From the NCBI GenBank assembly GCA_044869915.1, contig JBIOYB010000369.1, positions 1 to 64,000 of the forward strand: 64,000 bases of DNA, given 5' to 3'. Source of the stretch: Allorhizocola sp044869915 (GTDB taxonomy: Bacteria > Actinomycetota > Actinomycetes > Mycobacteriales > Micromonosporaceae). The translations under genes were made by a program, and so were the position numbers. Under the pieces are notes generated by a model. The model was not told the DNA's origin and made no database searches. It saw nothing but the letters and a program-made list of their open reading frames with translations. This document shows, in pieces, positions 16,449 through 25,700 of the stretch. Position 1 is the stretch's first letter; each line of letters starts with the position of its first letter.

Positions 16449-17234
16449 TTAGCAGGTCGGCACACCAGGCAGCACCGCCGCCGGGTGGTCGATGTAGATG
16501 TTGGTCATGAACCCGTTCGGTGACTCCAGCTTGGCCCACCAGTTGTTGGTGTAGCCCTCGGCCGTGACGGTGTCGCCCTGCTTCTGGCACACCACCTTCA
16601 CGTGCGTCGGCCCGGCCAGCGTGCCGACCACGGCTGCGGCCAGACGCGCGTCCGCGCGCACCCGCACACCGCTTCCCCATGTCCAGAACCAGGTTCCGCC
16701 GCCGCCGCACCCGTTGTCGCTCGTGATCGACTTGACGCCGTACGAGCCCGGGTAGGGCGCCAGCGAGACGCCGTTGATCCGGATGGTCTGGCCGACCCCG
16801 TTGAGGAGCTGTTCGTAGTGGATGTGCGCACCGGAGGAATTGCCGGTGCTCCCGGTCGTCCCGATCTGCTGGCCCTGGCTGACCGCCTGCCCGTTCGCCA
16901 CGGAGTAGCTGGCGAGATGGAAGTAGTAGGTCTTCCAGCCGCCACCGTGGTCGATCACGATGTACTGGCCGGCCCCGCCCGGTTGGTTGTACCGGTAGGC
17001 GGTGCCCGCGGCGGACGCCAGGTTGGGCGTTCCCGCGGTGCCGCCACCGTTGCGGACGAAGTCCAGCGCCAGTCGCACTTCAGCGCTGTGGTGGCTGTAG
17101 GTCCAGCTCTGGCCGCACGGGAACGGCGCCTTGAAGTTGGGTGCTGCCGAGGCCGGTGCCTGGCCGGTGACGATGACGGCGATGGAGGCCGTGATCGTGA
17201 CGAGGGCAGCGACCACGGATCGCCTTACTCGCAT
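16449..17234 (-). CDS. secreted M23 metallopeptidase with C-terminal SH3-like region
   Basis: ATG 17234 is fixed by AGGGAGGAA six bases upstream and by a classical signal peptide (MRVRRSVVAALV to about ASA at residue 29). The mature part is a LytM-type M23 domain. The first zinc ligands lie in YSHHSAEVRLALDFV (His...Asp) and the last in GAHIHYE (HxH, around residue 133), next to YIVIDHGGGW and the substrate-side YYFHLASYSV. A C-terminal ~70-residue region (VRVRADARLAAAVVGTLAG onward) resembles a bacterial SH3 domain. The enzyme should cut peptide bonds outside the cell, in peptidoglycan or other proteins. Confidence 0.88.
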   Translation of the reverse strand: MRVRRSVVAALVTITASIAVIVTGQAPASAAPNFKAPFPCGQSWTYSHHSAEVRLALDFVRNGGGTAGTPNLASAAGTAYRYNQPGGAGQYIVIDHGGGWKTYYFHLASYSVANGQAVSQGQQIGTTGSTGNSSGAHIHYEQLLNGVGQTIRINGVSLAPYPGSYGVKSITSDNGCGGGGTWFWTWGSGVRVRADARLAAAVVGTLAGPTHVKVVCQKQGDTVTAEGYTNNWWAKLESPNGFMTNIYIDHPAAVLPGVPTC

Positions 17235-17534
17235 ACTTCGTTCCTCCCTTGAAACGTGTGGGGTCACGCTAGGGCGCGCGAGCGCGAGTTGATCGGGAGC
17301 TTCGGGCCTGGCCGAAACGATCTGACAATCTTGGGGTAGAGTGTCAGTGCGGATCGCCGACGGCGGCATCCTGACGATCTTGAAAACGCAAGTGAGGAAT
17401 CGCGACGGACTGCCAACACCGCAGATCCGCCAAGCGATACCTCACCAGCGCACGCAGTGGTCAAGATCGGGCTTGGATGGCGTCGTCCTCCGGGGCGATC
17501 CGCCTGCGACTTGCTTTAGCAGGAGCGAGAATTA
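17235..17534. promoter_or_regulatory. 300-bp divergent intergenic region
   Basis: This is the gap between the M23 peptidase and the TetR gene. It contains an inverted repeat CTGACA (17322-17327), 14-base spacer, TGTCAG (17342-17347), a candidate operator or hairpin. It also holds copy 2 of the 34-base direct repeat at its right end. No gene was seen; longer upstream in-frame extensions of the peptidase through this gap lack RBS and signal-peptide logic. Confidence 0.4.
17493..17526 (+). repeat. 34-base direct repeat, copy 2 (contains TetR gene RBS)
   Basis: It begins GGGCGATCCGCCTGCGACTT and ends in AGGAGC, eight bases before the TetR ATG at 17535. It is identical to 16349-16382 except for two adjacent bases (TC versus CT). 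Confidence 0.7.
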
Positions 17535-18050
17535 ATGTCGACTGAGCGCGTGCGGGTGATCCTCGACGCGGCATACCGGTGCTTCGCCCGCCACGGCGCG
17601 CGGCGCACGACGATGGACGACATCGCGGCCGAGGCGGGCCTGTCGCGCCCGGCCGTGTATCAATACGTCCGCAATAAGGACGATGTGTTCGAGCGCCTGA
17701 CCCGGCGCCTGTTCGAGGAGTCGCTCGCTCGGGCGCGCGCCGCCGCGGCCGCGCCGGGTGACCGTTTTTCGCGCCTCGAAGGCGTTTTGAGTACCAGACT
17801 GGAATTGGTGTTAAAGCTCTTGAAGGACAGCCCGCACCACGCCGCCGAGCTGGTGGGTCGCGGCGCGGCCTACGAGGCCCAGCTGCGCGAGCTGGTGACG
17901 GGCGTGCTGGACGGGTCGGCGGAGCTGGCCGAGCTGCTGCTGGCGTTTGCCCGCGGGCTGGAGACCGACCTGTCCGACCCTGACACGGCCCGGGCGCGCC
18001 TGCGCGAGGGCATAAGAATATTTTCCGCGGGAATAGAAAGCGTGCGATGA
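17535..18050 (+). CDS. TetR-family transcriptional regulator
   Basis: The 171-residue protein has an N-terminal TetR helix-turn-helix (residues ~8-52: AAYRCFARHGARRTTMDDIA and AGLSRPAVYQYVRNKDDVFE) and an all-helical ligand-binding part typical in length for small TetR members. It overlaps the MBL-fold hydrolase start by 4 bp (ATGA, 18047-18050), so it probably controls this operon and its own promoter in the 17235-17534 gap. The inducer is unknown. Confidence 0.92.
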   Translation: MSTERVRVILDAAYRCFARHGARRTTMDDIAAEAGLSRPAVYQYVRNKDDVFERLTRRLFEESLARARAAAAAPGDRFSRLEGVLSTRLELVLKLLKDSPHHAAELVGRGAAYEAQLRELVTGVLDGSAELAELLLAFARGLETDLSDPDTARARLREGIRIFSAGIESVR

Positions 18051-19081
18051 GACCACTTCGATCCATGGGCGCCAAGCCCGATCCGGCCGCGATGAGCCGC
18101 TCGGCTCATTTCGATGGGCACCGGTTCCACAATTCGACGCCGAGCGCGGTGATGCCGCCGGACTCCGCCCGCAAGATCTTCCGGGAGTTGGTCTTCGGCA
18201 AACAGATGCGCCGCCCGTCGAGTCCGATCCCGGTGGTCACGCCCGCCGACTGGGCGCTCGAGGCGGGCGGGCTGAGCGCGGTCTGGCTCGGACACGCATC
18301 GACGCTGATCGAGATCGAGGGGCGGCGTGTGCTGGTCGACCCGGTGTGGAGCGAGCGCTGCTCGCCGAGCCGGATCGCCGGACCAAAACGCTTGCACCCC
18401 ATGCCGTTGGCGCTGGGCGAGCTGCCGCCGCTGGACGCGATCCTGATCTCGCACGATCACTACGACCACCTGGACATGGAGACGGTCGTTGCCCTGTCGG
18501 GGCTTGCGCCCACGGTACCGTTCCTCGTGCCGTTGGGGGTCGGCGCGCACCTGCGGCGCTGGGGCGTGCCGGGCGAGCGCATCGTCGAGCTCGACTGGGA
18601 TGAGGAGCACACGCTTGACAAAGGCCTGCGGCTCGTGGCCACCGAGGCGCGCCACTTCTCCGGGCGCGGGTTCACGCGTAACGAGACACTGTGGGGCTCG
18701 TGGGTGATCGCGGGGGAGCGGCGGCGCGTCTTCTACACGGGCGACACCGGCTACTTCCCCGGCTTCGCCGAGATCGGGTCGCAGCACGGCCCGTTCGACC
18801 TCACCCTGATCCAAATCGGGGCTTATAGTCCATATTGGCCGGACATTCACATGACGCCCGAGGAGGCCATCGCCACGCACCTGGACGTGCGGGGCGGGCT
18901 GCTGCTGCCGGTGCACTGGGCGACGTTCAACCTGGCGCTGCACTCGTGGAGCGAGCCGGTGGACCGCCTCTGGGTGGCGGCCAAGGAGCAGGACATCGCG
19001 CTCGTGGTGCCGCGGCCCGGCGAGCGTCTGAAAGCCGACGACCCGATCGAGGTAGACGGGTGGTGGCAGGCCATCGCGTGA
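18047..19081 (+). CDS. metallo-beta-lactamase-fold hydrolase (NAPE-PLD/UlaG-like)
   Basis: This 344-residue protein carries the dinuclear zinc motif SHDHYDHLD (H136, H138, D140, H141). Further metal ligands are expected in ARHFSGRG, YTGDTGYFPGF and LPVHWATFNLALH. The opening HFDGHRFHN and the overall order match the NAPE-hydrolysing phospholipase D/RomA-like branch. Members cleave phosphodiester or related bonds in lipids; the natural substrate here is not known. Coupled to the TetR gene and 15 bp before the SDR gene, it is probably part of a three-gene inducible operon. Confidence 0.9.
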   Translation: MRPLRSMGAKPDPAAMSRSAHFDGHRFHNSTPSAVMPPDSARKIFRELVFGKQMRRPSSPIPVVTPADWALEAGGLSAVWLGHASTLIEIEGRRVLVDPVWSERCSPSRIAGPKRLHPMPLALGELPPLDAILISHDHYDHLDMETVVALSGLAPTVPFLVPLGVGAHLRRWGVPGERIVELDWDEEHTLDKGLRLVATEARHFSGRGFTRNETLWGSWVIAGERRRVFYTGDTGYFPGFAEIGSQHGPFDLTLIQIGAYSPYWPDIHMTPEEAIATHLDVRGGLLLPVHWATFNLALHSWSEPVDRLWVAAKEQDIALVVPRPGERLKADDPIEVDGWWQAIA

Positions 19082-19096
19082 TGGCACCATCCAGGC

Positions 19097-19888
19097 ATGA
19101 CTAATCGTCGATGGCTGGTGACGGGGTGCTCCAGCGGACTCGGCCACGCCCTGGCCACCCATCTGGTGGCAAAGGGCGACCCCGTGCTCGCCACCGCGCG
19201 CGATCTGTCCGGTTTGGACTTCCCGGACATGGCGCGGCTCGACGTGCGCGACCCGCGGCAGTGCCAGGACGCGGTCGACCTGGCCGTGCAGCGCTTCGGC
19301 GGCATCGACGTGCTGGTCAACAACGCCGGCTACGGCCAGATGGGCGTGGTGGAGGAGATCTCCGACGCCGAGCTGTCCGGGCAGTTCGAGACCAACGTGT
19401 TCGGCCCGTGGCGGCTGATCCGGCTCGTGCTCCCGCACTGGCGGGCGCAGGGCGGCGGGCACGCCGTCTTCACCTCCTCCATCTCCGGCTCACTGCCGCT
19501 GCCCAACCTGTCCGCCTATACCGCGAGCAAGTTCGCGCTCGAGGGGATGGCCGAGTCGCTGGCGCAGGACGCGGCCATGTTCGGCGTGAAGGTGACCATC
19601 CTGCAGCTGGGCGGCTTCGCGACCGACTACGGCAAGAAGGCCGCGGACCCGGGCCGGCGCCTGCCCGAATACGCGCCAGTCGCCGCCGACGTGGTGTCCC
19701 TGGTCCGCGGGCTGGCCGACAACCCGGAGTGCTTCCCGCCCTCGGCGTTCGCGGAAATGATGACGCGCCTGGTGGACATGCCCGACCCGCCGCTGCGCCT
19801 GCCCTACGGCGGGAAGGCACGCGAATACCTCGACGAGGCGTTGTCGGCGCGCCGGCGGGCCTTCGACTCGGCGCCTAGCCTGGTATGA
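19097..19888 (+). CDS. short-chain dehydrogenase/reductase, copy A
   Basis: This classical SDR of 263 residues has cofactor motif TGCSSGLG (9-16), NNAG, catalytic Ser in SSISGS, and Y141/K145 (YTASK). The RDL after beta-strand 2 suggests NADP(H) preference. It closely resembles the SDR at 53559-54338 over its full length (roughly 60% identical by eye, with near-identical first 30 residues). The end overlaps the convergent polysaccharide lyase by 14 bp. Its substrate is unknown. Confidence 0.93.
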   Translation: MTNRRWLVTGCSSGLGHALATHLVAKGDPVLATARDLSGLDFPDMARLDVRDPRQCQDAVDLAVQRFGGIDVLVNNAGYGQMGVVEEISDAELSGQFETNVFGPWRLIRLVLPHWRAQGGGHAVFTSSISGSLPLPNLSAYTASKFALEGMAESLAQDAAMFGVKVTILQLGGFATDYGKKAADPGRRLPEYAPVAADVVSLVRGLADNPECFPPSAFAEMMTRLVDMPDPPLRLPYGGKAREYLDEALSARRRAFDSAPSLV

Positions 19889-22397
19889 GTTTGACGGTGA
19901 AGCTCCGGCCATAGGCGTGCCGCGTGGTCACCTCGATGCGGGTGCCGCCCGGCGTCCAGCGGACCCGGACCGACTCGTCGGCCGACACGACCCGCATCCG
20001 GCGCCCGTGGATGGTCACGCCGACGGTGTCGCGCTGCATCGTAGGGTCGGACACCGCCACTTCAACGAAACGGCCAACACTGCGGGTGATGACCGATGCG
20101 GGGCCGTCGATCGTGAAGCGCTCCACGTGGTGCCGGCCCGGGGTGAAGGCGTTGGCCGCCACCAGATCCAGCCCGGTGTGCTTGACCGCCTGCAGCCGTG
20201 CGGTGTTGGACAGCACGCGCAGCGGCCCACCGGCATAGGCCCGCAGCTGAGACTGGGAGGCGTGCGGCACGATCGCGTAGGCCATCGAGCCGGGCTGCTC
20301 ATAGCCGACCGTGAAGACCCGCTTGGTCACGACCGCGTCGGGATTGGACAGGCGCACGATCCGGCGGCTCGCGGTCACGTCCGCGTGCGTGACCACTGGC
20401 GCTTGCCGCCCGTCACAGGAAAGGAAGACGTAGCCCACGGCCGTGCCCTGCGCGCCGTTGGCATAGCGCAGCCAGGCCAGATCCGCGGAGCCGGTGCCCG
20501 ACCAGGCGGTGCCGTCGCGCAGCGCGCCCACGACGGTGGCGCCGTCGGTGGGCGCCGCGATCCGGGCGTCGATGGTCGTGGTCACGGCGCGCCCGGCGGG
20601 GTCGCCGACCCCGGCCGCGAGCACCACGATCTCGTCGTCGAGCAGAAACCACGACTTGATCGCCCGCGCGTTGCGGTATGCCACGAAGTCGGCCGGGAGC
20701 TTGCCGGCCTGCTTTTCCTGGTACGCGAAGTCGTCCGACTGCACGAGGCCCGCCACACCGTAGGCGCCCAGCACGGCCCCGCCCGAGAAAACGTTGGTGC
20801 CGCGAGGGAAATAGACGTAACGGTTCTGCGACTCGGATGACGACGTGAAACCGAGGGCCGGATTCTCGTACCACATGGTGCCGTAAAGCTGCGGGATGGT
20901 CTGCCGCTGCTCGACCGGCGCGGTCACACCGGCGAGCCGGTAGGGCGAAACCGTGGCGTAGTAGTCGACGCCATAGGCCTGCGTCTGATCCTGGCCGGAC
21001 AGGTAGAGGTAGTGAGCGCCGTCGCCCTGGAACCAGGGCATCAGGTTCTCACCATTCATGTACTCATACTTGCTGATCCGGCTGGAGCTGCGCGCCAGCG
21101 CGAACGCATAGCCGGGGCGCCGGTGGACAGTCTTGTCCATGGAGTTGAAGGCGATGCAGCGCTCGGCCGGATTGAGATCCTGTGCGGGGATCGCCGTGTT
21201 TTCCAGGATTTCTTGGTACCGCGAAATGCTGACCGGCGACACGAAGGTCGTGGGGTTCAGGGGCTGCCGCGTGCTCTGCCGCACGTGCTTCACATATCCC
21301 TTGAGCGCCAAGGCGTCGGCGGCCGTGGCATAGCCGGAAAGGTCCACGATCGCCTCGACCACCACGGCCACATCGGCATAGCCGGTAGTCGTGCGGGAGA
21401 CCGCGCGCCCCTTGACGACCTCCATCATCCAGCCCTCGAAGATGAGCGGGGCGAAGCCGTTGACCACCCAGCCCTGCACGACGCCGACGAGCGTGCCGCC
21501 CTGCGCGTAGCCCGTGCCGTCCAGGATCTTGACCGCCTGCACCACCCGGGTCAGCAGGCTCTTGCCATACGAGCCGGTGTAGGCCACCGACGAGTGCTGG
21601 ATGAACGAGCCGTCGGCGTAATACCCGTCCGTGACACCGTGGTTGAGCGCATACGGGTCGATCGTGGCAAACACGGTGAGCTGGTCGGCGATCGCCTTGC
21701 CGAGCCGCGCATCGTCATTCAAGACGGCGCCCTGCAGGATCCGGTTGGTGGTGATGTCGGCGAGATTGGCGCCGGTGTGGAAGCGCGAGTCGAGGTCCAC
21801 GTCGCCGTTCTTGCCGTTACGTAGGTAGGCGTCCATCGCTGCGACATAGGTGGCGGCGAGCTCCGGCCGGTAGGCCCGTACCTCGTCGGCGAGCAGGACG
21901 AGGGTCCGGCTCACGTCCGTCGAGATGCCGATCTCCCAGTTGAACCAGTTGCCGTAGTAACCCTTGGACTGATCGCCGTAATAGTTGTCGTAGAGCCAGG
22001 CCAGCCCGTCGATGACGCGCCGCTGCACGGTGACGTTGCCGGACAGGTCGGAGCCCGAGCCGGGGACGCGCGTGGCGAGCGCGATCTCGTACAGGTTCAG
22101 GTAGGCCCGCTTGAGGTTGGTGTCGTTGGCGCCCAGGGCCAGGCCCTTGAACAACTCGCCCGGCCCGGCGGTGTCCATCGCGCTCAGCCAGCCGCGGGCG
22201 GTGGTGTCGATGGCCGCCAGCTTCGGCGCGACCTCGGGGCGTGCGTTGGATTGCGCGGTCCCCGCGAACATCGCGACCGTGTTTTCGATCAGCTTCGGGT
22301 GGTCGGCGGGAGCCGCGCTCGCCCGCAGCGGCCGCGCCACGGCAAGCAGCGCGGCAGCGGGAATCGTGGACAAAACGGCACGTCGCGACATCGACAC
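19875..22397 (-). CDS. secreted family-8 polysaccharide lyase (hyaluronate/chondroitin/xanthan lyase type)
   Basis: This ~840-residue protein starts at GTG 22397, with GAGGTG six bases upstream; ATG 22391 is two codons later. A signal peptide with an Arg pair follows (MSRRAVLSTIPAAALLAV to about ASAA), possibly Tat-type. The alpha/alpha toroid contains the aromatic patch GNWFNWEIG (~146-154). The PL8 catalytic triad is visible: Asn211 (TGANLADI), His268 (IQHSSVAYTG) and Tyr277 (SYG). The His-Tyr spacing of nine equals that of pneumococcal hyaluronate lyase. Beta-sandwich domains follow. It should cleave acidic polysaccharide by beta-elimination outside the cell; the exact polymer is unresolved. 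It diverges from the giant gene. Confidence 0.92.
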   Translation of the reverse strand: MSMSRRAVLSTIPAAALLAVARPLRASAAPADHPKLIENTVAMFAGTAQSNARPEVAPKLAAIDTTARGWLSAMDTAGPGELFKGLALGANDTNLKRAYLNLYEIALATRVPGSGSDLSGNVTVQRRVIDGLAWLYDNYYGDQSKGYYGNWFNWEIGISTDVSRTLVLLADEVRAYRPELAATYVAAMDAYLRNGKNGDVDLDSRFHTGANLADITTNRILQGAVLNDDARLGKAIADQLTVFATIDPYALNHGVTDGYYADGSFIQHSSVAYTGSYGKSLLTRVVQAVKILDGTGYAQGGTLVGVVQGWVVNGFAPLIFEGWMMEVVKGRAVSRTTTGYADVAVVVEAIVDLSGYATAADALALKGYVKHVRQSTRQPLNPTTFVSPVSISRYQEILENTAIPAQDLNPAERCIAFNSMDKTVHRRPGYAFALARSSSRISKYEYMNGENLMPWFQGDGAHYLYLSGQDQTQAYGVDYYATVSPYRLAGVTAPVEQRQTIPQLYGTMWYENPALGFTSSSESQNRYVYFPRGTNVFSGGAVLGAYGVAGLVQSDDFAYQEKQAGKLPADFVAYRNARAIKSWFLLDDEIVVLAAGVGDPAGRAVTTTIDARIAAPTDGATVVGALRDGTAWSGTGSADLAWLRYANGAQGTAVGYVFLSCDGRQAPVVTHADVTASRRIVRLSNPDAVVTKRVFTVGYEQPGSMAYAIVPHASQSQLRAYAGGPLRVLSNTARLQAVKHTGLDLVAANAFTPGRHHVERFTIDGPASVITRSVGRFVEVAVSDPTMQRDTVGVTIHGRRMRVVSADESVRVRWTPGGTRIEVTTRHAYGRSFTVKLIPG

Positions 22398-22415
22398 GGT
22401 ACACACCTCATCCTG

Positions 22416-22463
22416 ATGAAAATGACTTACAACTTCAGCGATCGTTTGGTGCATCATTTTCAT
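22416..22463 (-). promoter_or_regulatory. 10-bp inverted repeat next to the lyase RBS
   Basis: ATGAAAATGA (22416-22425) and TCATTTTCAT (22454-22463) are perfect inverted arms with a 28-base spacer. In the lyase mRNA the second arm ends directly before GGATGAGGTG, the ribosome site. It may be an operator pair or a 5'-UTR stem affecting translation. Confidence 0.45.
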
Positions 22464-22492
22464 ACCACGCGGATTTGGGTGCTGGCTATTCG

Positions 22493-22544
22493 GTCCAATT
22501 TGGACGACGGAAAAGTTGTTAAATAGTCCCAAAAAACTGGACTA
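22493..22544. promoter_or_regulatory. paired GTCC/GGAC palindromes
   Basis: GTCCAA-T-TTGGAC at 22493-22505 is a perfect palindrome around one base. TAGTCC (22524-22529) and GGACTA (22539-22544) form a second inverted repeat with a 9-base spacer. Shared GTCC half-sites suggest binding of one dimeric regulator at two sites about 35 bp apart. Confidence 0.4.
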
Positions 22545-22675
22545 ATGCAATCCGTCAAGACCTTCCCAGATAATGGGATGTCGGAGATTGGACTTACGGA
22601 GGGTGATACCGCGCTTATGCAGTCCTTAAACGCGATCAACATGATCAAGATAGTGAAGATCATTAAGTTGACCCA

Positions 22676-22705
22676 TTGACATGTCTAGACTGCGCTCCGT
22701 AACGT
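22676..22705 (+). promoter_or_regulatory. candidate sigma70-type promoter of the giant gene
   Basis: TTGACA (22676-22681), an 18-base spacer and TAACGT (22700-22705, fits TAnnnT). A 6-bp inverted repeat TCCGTA/TACGGA (22696-22701, 22716-22721) overlaps the -10. The ATG at 22758 would then have a ~45-base leader with AAGGGG as RBS. Confidence 0.4.
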
Positions 22706-22757
22706 TCCGGCTCGCTACGGATCGGCCAACAGATCGACTACTCAAGGGGTCAGTGCG

Positions 22758-25700
22758 ATGAGGGTGCGCCTCATGCTCGCTGCTACGGCAGCGTCAGCGT
22801 GTCTCGCTTCCTCCGTCATGCTCTCGATCCCGGCCTCACCCGCGGTAGCCGCGCCCGAGCAGTCCAAGCCGGCGACGACAACCGTTGATCCACAAACGTT
22901 GCGCCCCGAGTTGCTTCGCGGTCTGCTGCTGCTGCGCGAGTTGCGACTACTGGCCGTGCGCGGGCAAATCGGGCCCATGACGGACAAGTCAGCGGCCGCC
23001 GCGGCGAAACTGCCCACGGGTGGCAACGCCAAGACGCTCACCAATGTGGAGCTCGAGATCGTCGTCGCGGGAGCGGCGGCAAACTACGTGTGGTTGATCG
23101 ACCGCGACAAGACCACCGTGGCCGACCTGAAGCCGTTTGCGCACGAGGCGGTCGCCGCCTTGGTTGCCAGTGGCAAGGCCACGCTCAACGGCCAGGCGCT
23201 CGACGCGCTCGTGGCCAGTGTGGTCGTGGCATACTCGAGTCGCCCAGCAGAGCGCTCCGCGCACAACCAGTTCACGGAGTTCCTGCACGCCGCGTCGGCA
23301 CCGGTCGACGCGCTCGCGGACGTCTCCGTCACCGAGGCTCAGCTCGAAGCCGCGGCCGATCAGGCGAAGGCCGATTGGGCCGCGAAGTATCCCGACGAAG
23401 ACTTCGGTTCGCTCTCGTTCCAGATCGGCGACCTGGACGGCCTCGAGCTCGCCTCGGCCTCCGGCAACACGATCACCATCGATGGCAACGCCGCCGGCTT
23501 CGGCTGGTCGGTGTCCTATTCGGACGGTGACCGGATGCATCTGGTCACGGCGATCCGGCACGAGATCGGGCACGTGCTCGGGCTCGGTCACGAGGGCCAG
23601 GGGCTCATGTCCGAGACCCTCTCGCCCGGTGCTGTGAAGCAGGTCCCGGCGCCCGAGCCGCCCGCAGAGGCCGACCCGCCCGCGGACCCACCGGCGACCG
23701 ACCCTCCAGCCACCGACCCGCCCGCGACGGACCCTCCAGCCACCGACCCGCCCGCGACGGACCCGCCGGCTAGCGACCCGCCCGCGACAGACCCGCCGGC
23801 TAGCGACCCGCCGGCGACGGACCCGCCCGCGGCGGAGCCGGCACAGCCGCAGCCGCAGGTCTTCTACGTGAACATGACCGGCGCGCAGAACGTGTCCTAC
23901 CTGGGCCCGACCACGATCCACGGCATCAACGTCCCCGCGTTCACCGCGCCCGCCCACCTTCAGGGCAGCGAGGCGGCGATCGGCGCGGCACTGATCAATG
24001 TGCTCAACCAGGCCTTCGCCGGACGCAACGTCATCTTCACGCTGCAGCTCCCGGCGGCGGGTTCCGAATACTCGACCATCTTCGTCGGCGGGATGAGCAA
24101 CGCCTTCCCCGGCGGCGCGGGAGCGCTGTGGGGCGTGTCCGAAGCGGTCGACACCGGCAACCTCAACCGCAACGACAAGGCCTTCGTGTTCAGCGGCAGC
24201 ACGCCGCAGGTCGCCAAGACCGTCGCGACATACGCCGCCGATCTCGCGCGGTTCGTCGCGCACGAGGCCGGTCACCTTCTCGGACTCGAGCACGGTCACG
24301 GCGCCGACCACGAGGTCAGCGGCGCGCTCCACGAGGTCGCCTGGAAGCCATACACCCACGTCGAGATCGCCAAGGACGTCCGGCAGGACATCCTGGCCGA
24401 CGGCAAGCTGACCATCAACGGTCACGCCTACACCGTCCACCCGACGCTGGCCTTCGCGATCGAGCACCACCCGTCCTACTTCTACGCCGGCGCGGTGGGC
24501 CCGGACGGCTTCCCCGATCTGGTGATGGGGCAGAGCCAGGTCCACCCGATCGACACCGGCACGTGGCTCGCACGGGTCATGGACATGGCATGGCAGGCGC
24601 AGAGCGACGGATCGTTCTCCAATGTGGAGCGGCTGCAGCTGCTCGCGTGGGCCTACGGCTACGCCGTCCACGCCGCCGGCGACTTCTGGGCGCACACTCT
24701 GGTCAACGAGTTCACCGAGGGCGTCTTCCCGGGCGTCGGCGAGCTCACCAGCGACGAGCGGGATCTGGCCAACGCCATCCGGCACTTCATGATCGAGGGT
24801 TACCTCGGCGACGCGACGCCCGGCTTCGACAACAACCCCGACCGGACTCTGCTGCCCGACGGCGACGTGAGCGACGACTCCACCGCGGCGATCGAATTCG
24901 CGGCGCCCATGCGCTTCATCTACGAGACGTTGATCAAGCCGTTCCCGGGCGACCCGACCGCCGAGGCGAGCACGCCCGTCACGACGATCAGCGCGAGCGG
25001 GCACACCTTCATCCGCACGGTGGGCAGCTTCCTGGCCGACGGCTTCCGGGTTTACCCGACCGGTCCGGGTCAGGTCTTCCAGGCGTTCGGCTTCACCAAC
25101 GCGGCAAACAAGGGCTGGTTCCACGTCGTCAGCGTCACCGATCTCGTGCTGACCGTCGCCGAGACGCTCGTCACCGAGACCGGGACGGGCGATGAGTGGC
25201 TGGCGATGCAGGGCAGCCGCGGCATCATCATCGACAGCGCCGTGGTCATGCAGCGCCAGGTCGACTCGGCTCGCGCCCTGGCCAACGCCGGCAAGCCCGC
25301 GCTTACCCAGAGCTTCCAGCAGATCGCGCTCGCCGTGATCACCTTGCTGACCGACGGCAACCCGTCGACCAACCCGACGGCGACGCAGATCGACAACCTC
25401 TTCCGCGCCTACCTCGACGAGTGGAGCGGGTCGATCGGCAACGCGTTCCGGCGCTGGGGCGAGCTCGGCTTGGCCACCACAAAGGCGATGTTCGACCCGG
25501 GCACGCGCAGGCACTGGCAAAACCAGGTCGGCGAAAACCACGGTGCCGACGTCGATCCGTCCCGCGCGGACGCCGAAGACCTCAGCATCATGGACGTCTT
25601 CCTGCTGGAGCTCGACGACCCCAACCACGACGGGCTGAAGAACGACTCCTTCATCACCAACGTCCTGCTGCCGATGTTCGGCGTGCCGGCGGTGCTCGGG

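Larger units (their letters stand above)
22398..22757. promoter_or_regulatory. 360-bp divergent regulatory region, lyase / giant protein
   Basis: This gap is visibly more AT-rich than its surroundings and has no gene. It contains three inverted repeats and a promoter-like sequence, listed separately. GTCC/GGAC half-sites recur (22493-22505, 22524-22544 and TTGGACTT near 22588), as expected for a repeated operator controlling both directions. Confidence 0.55.
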
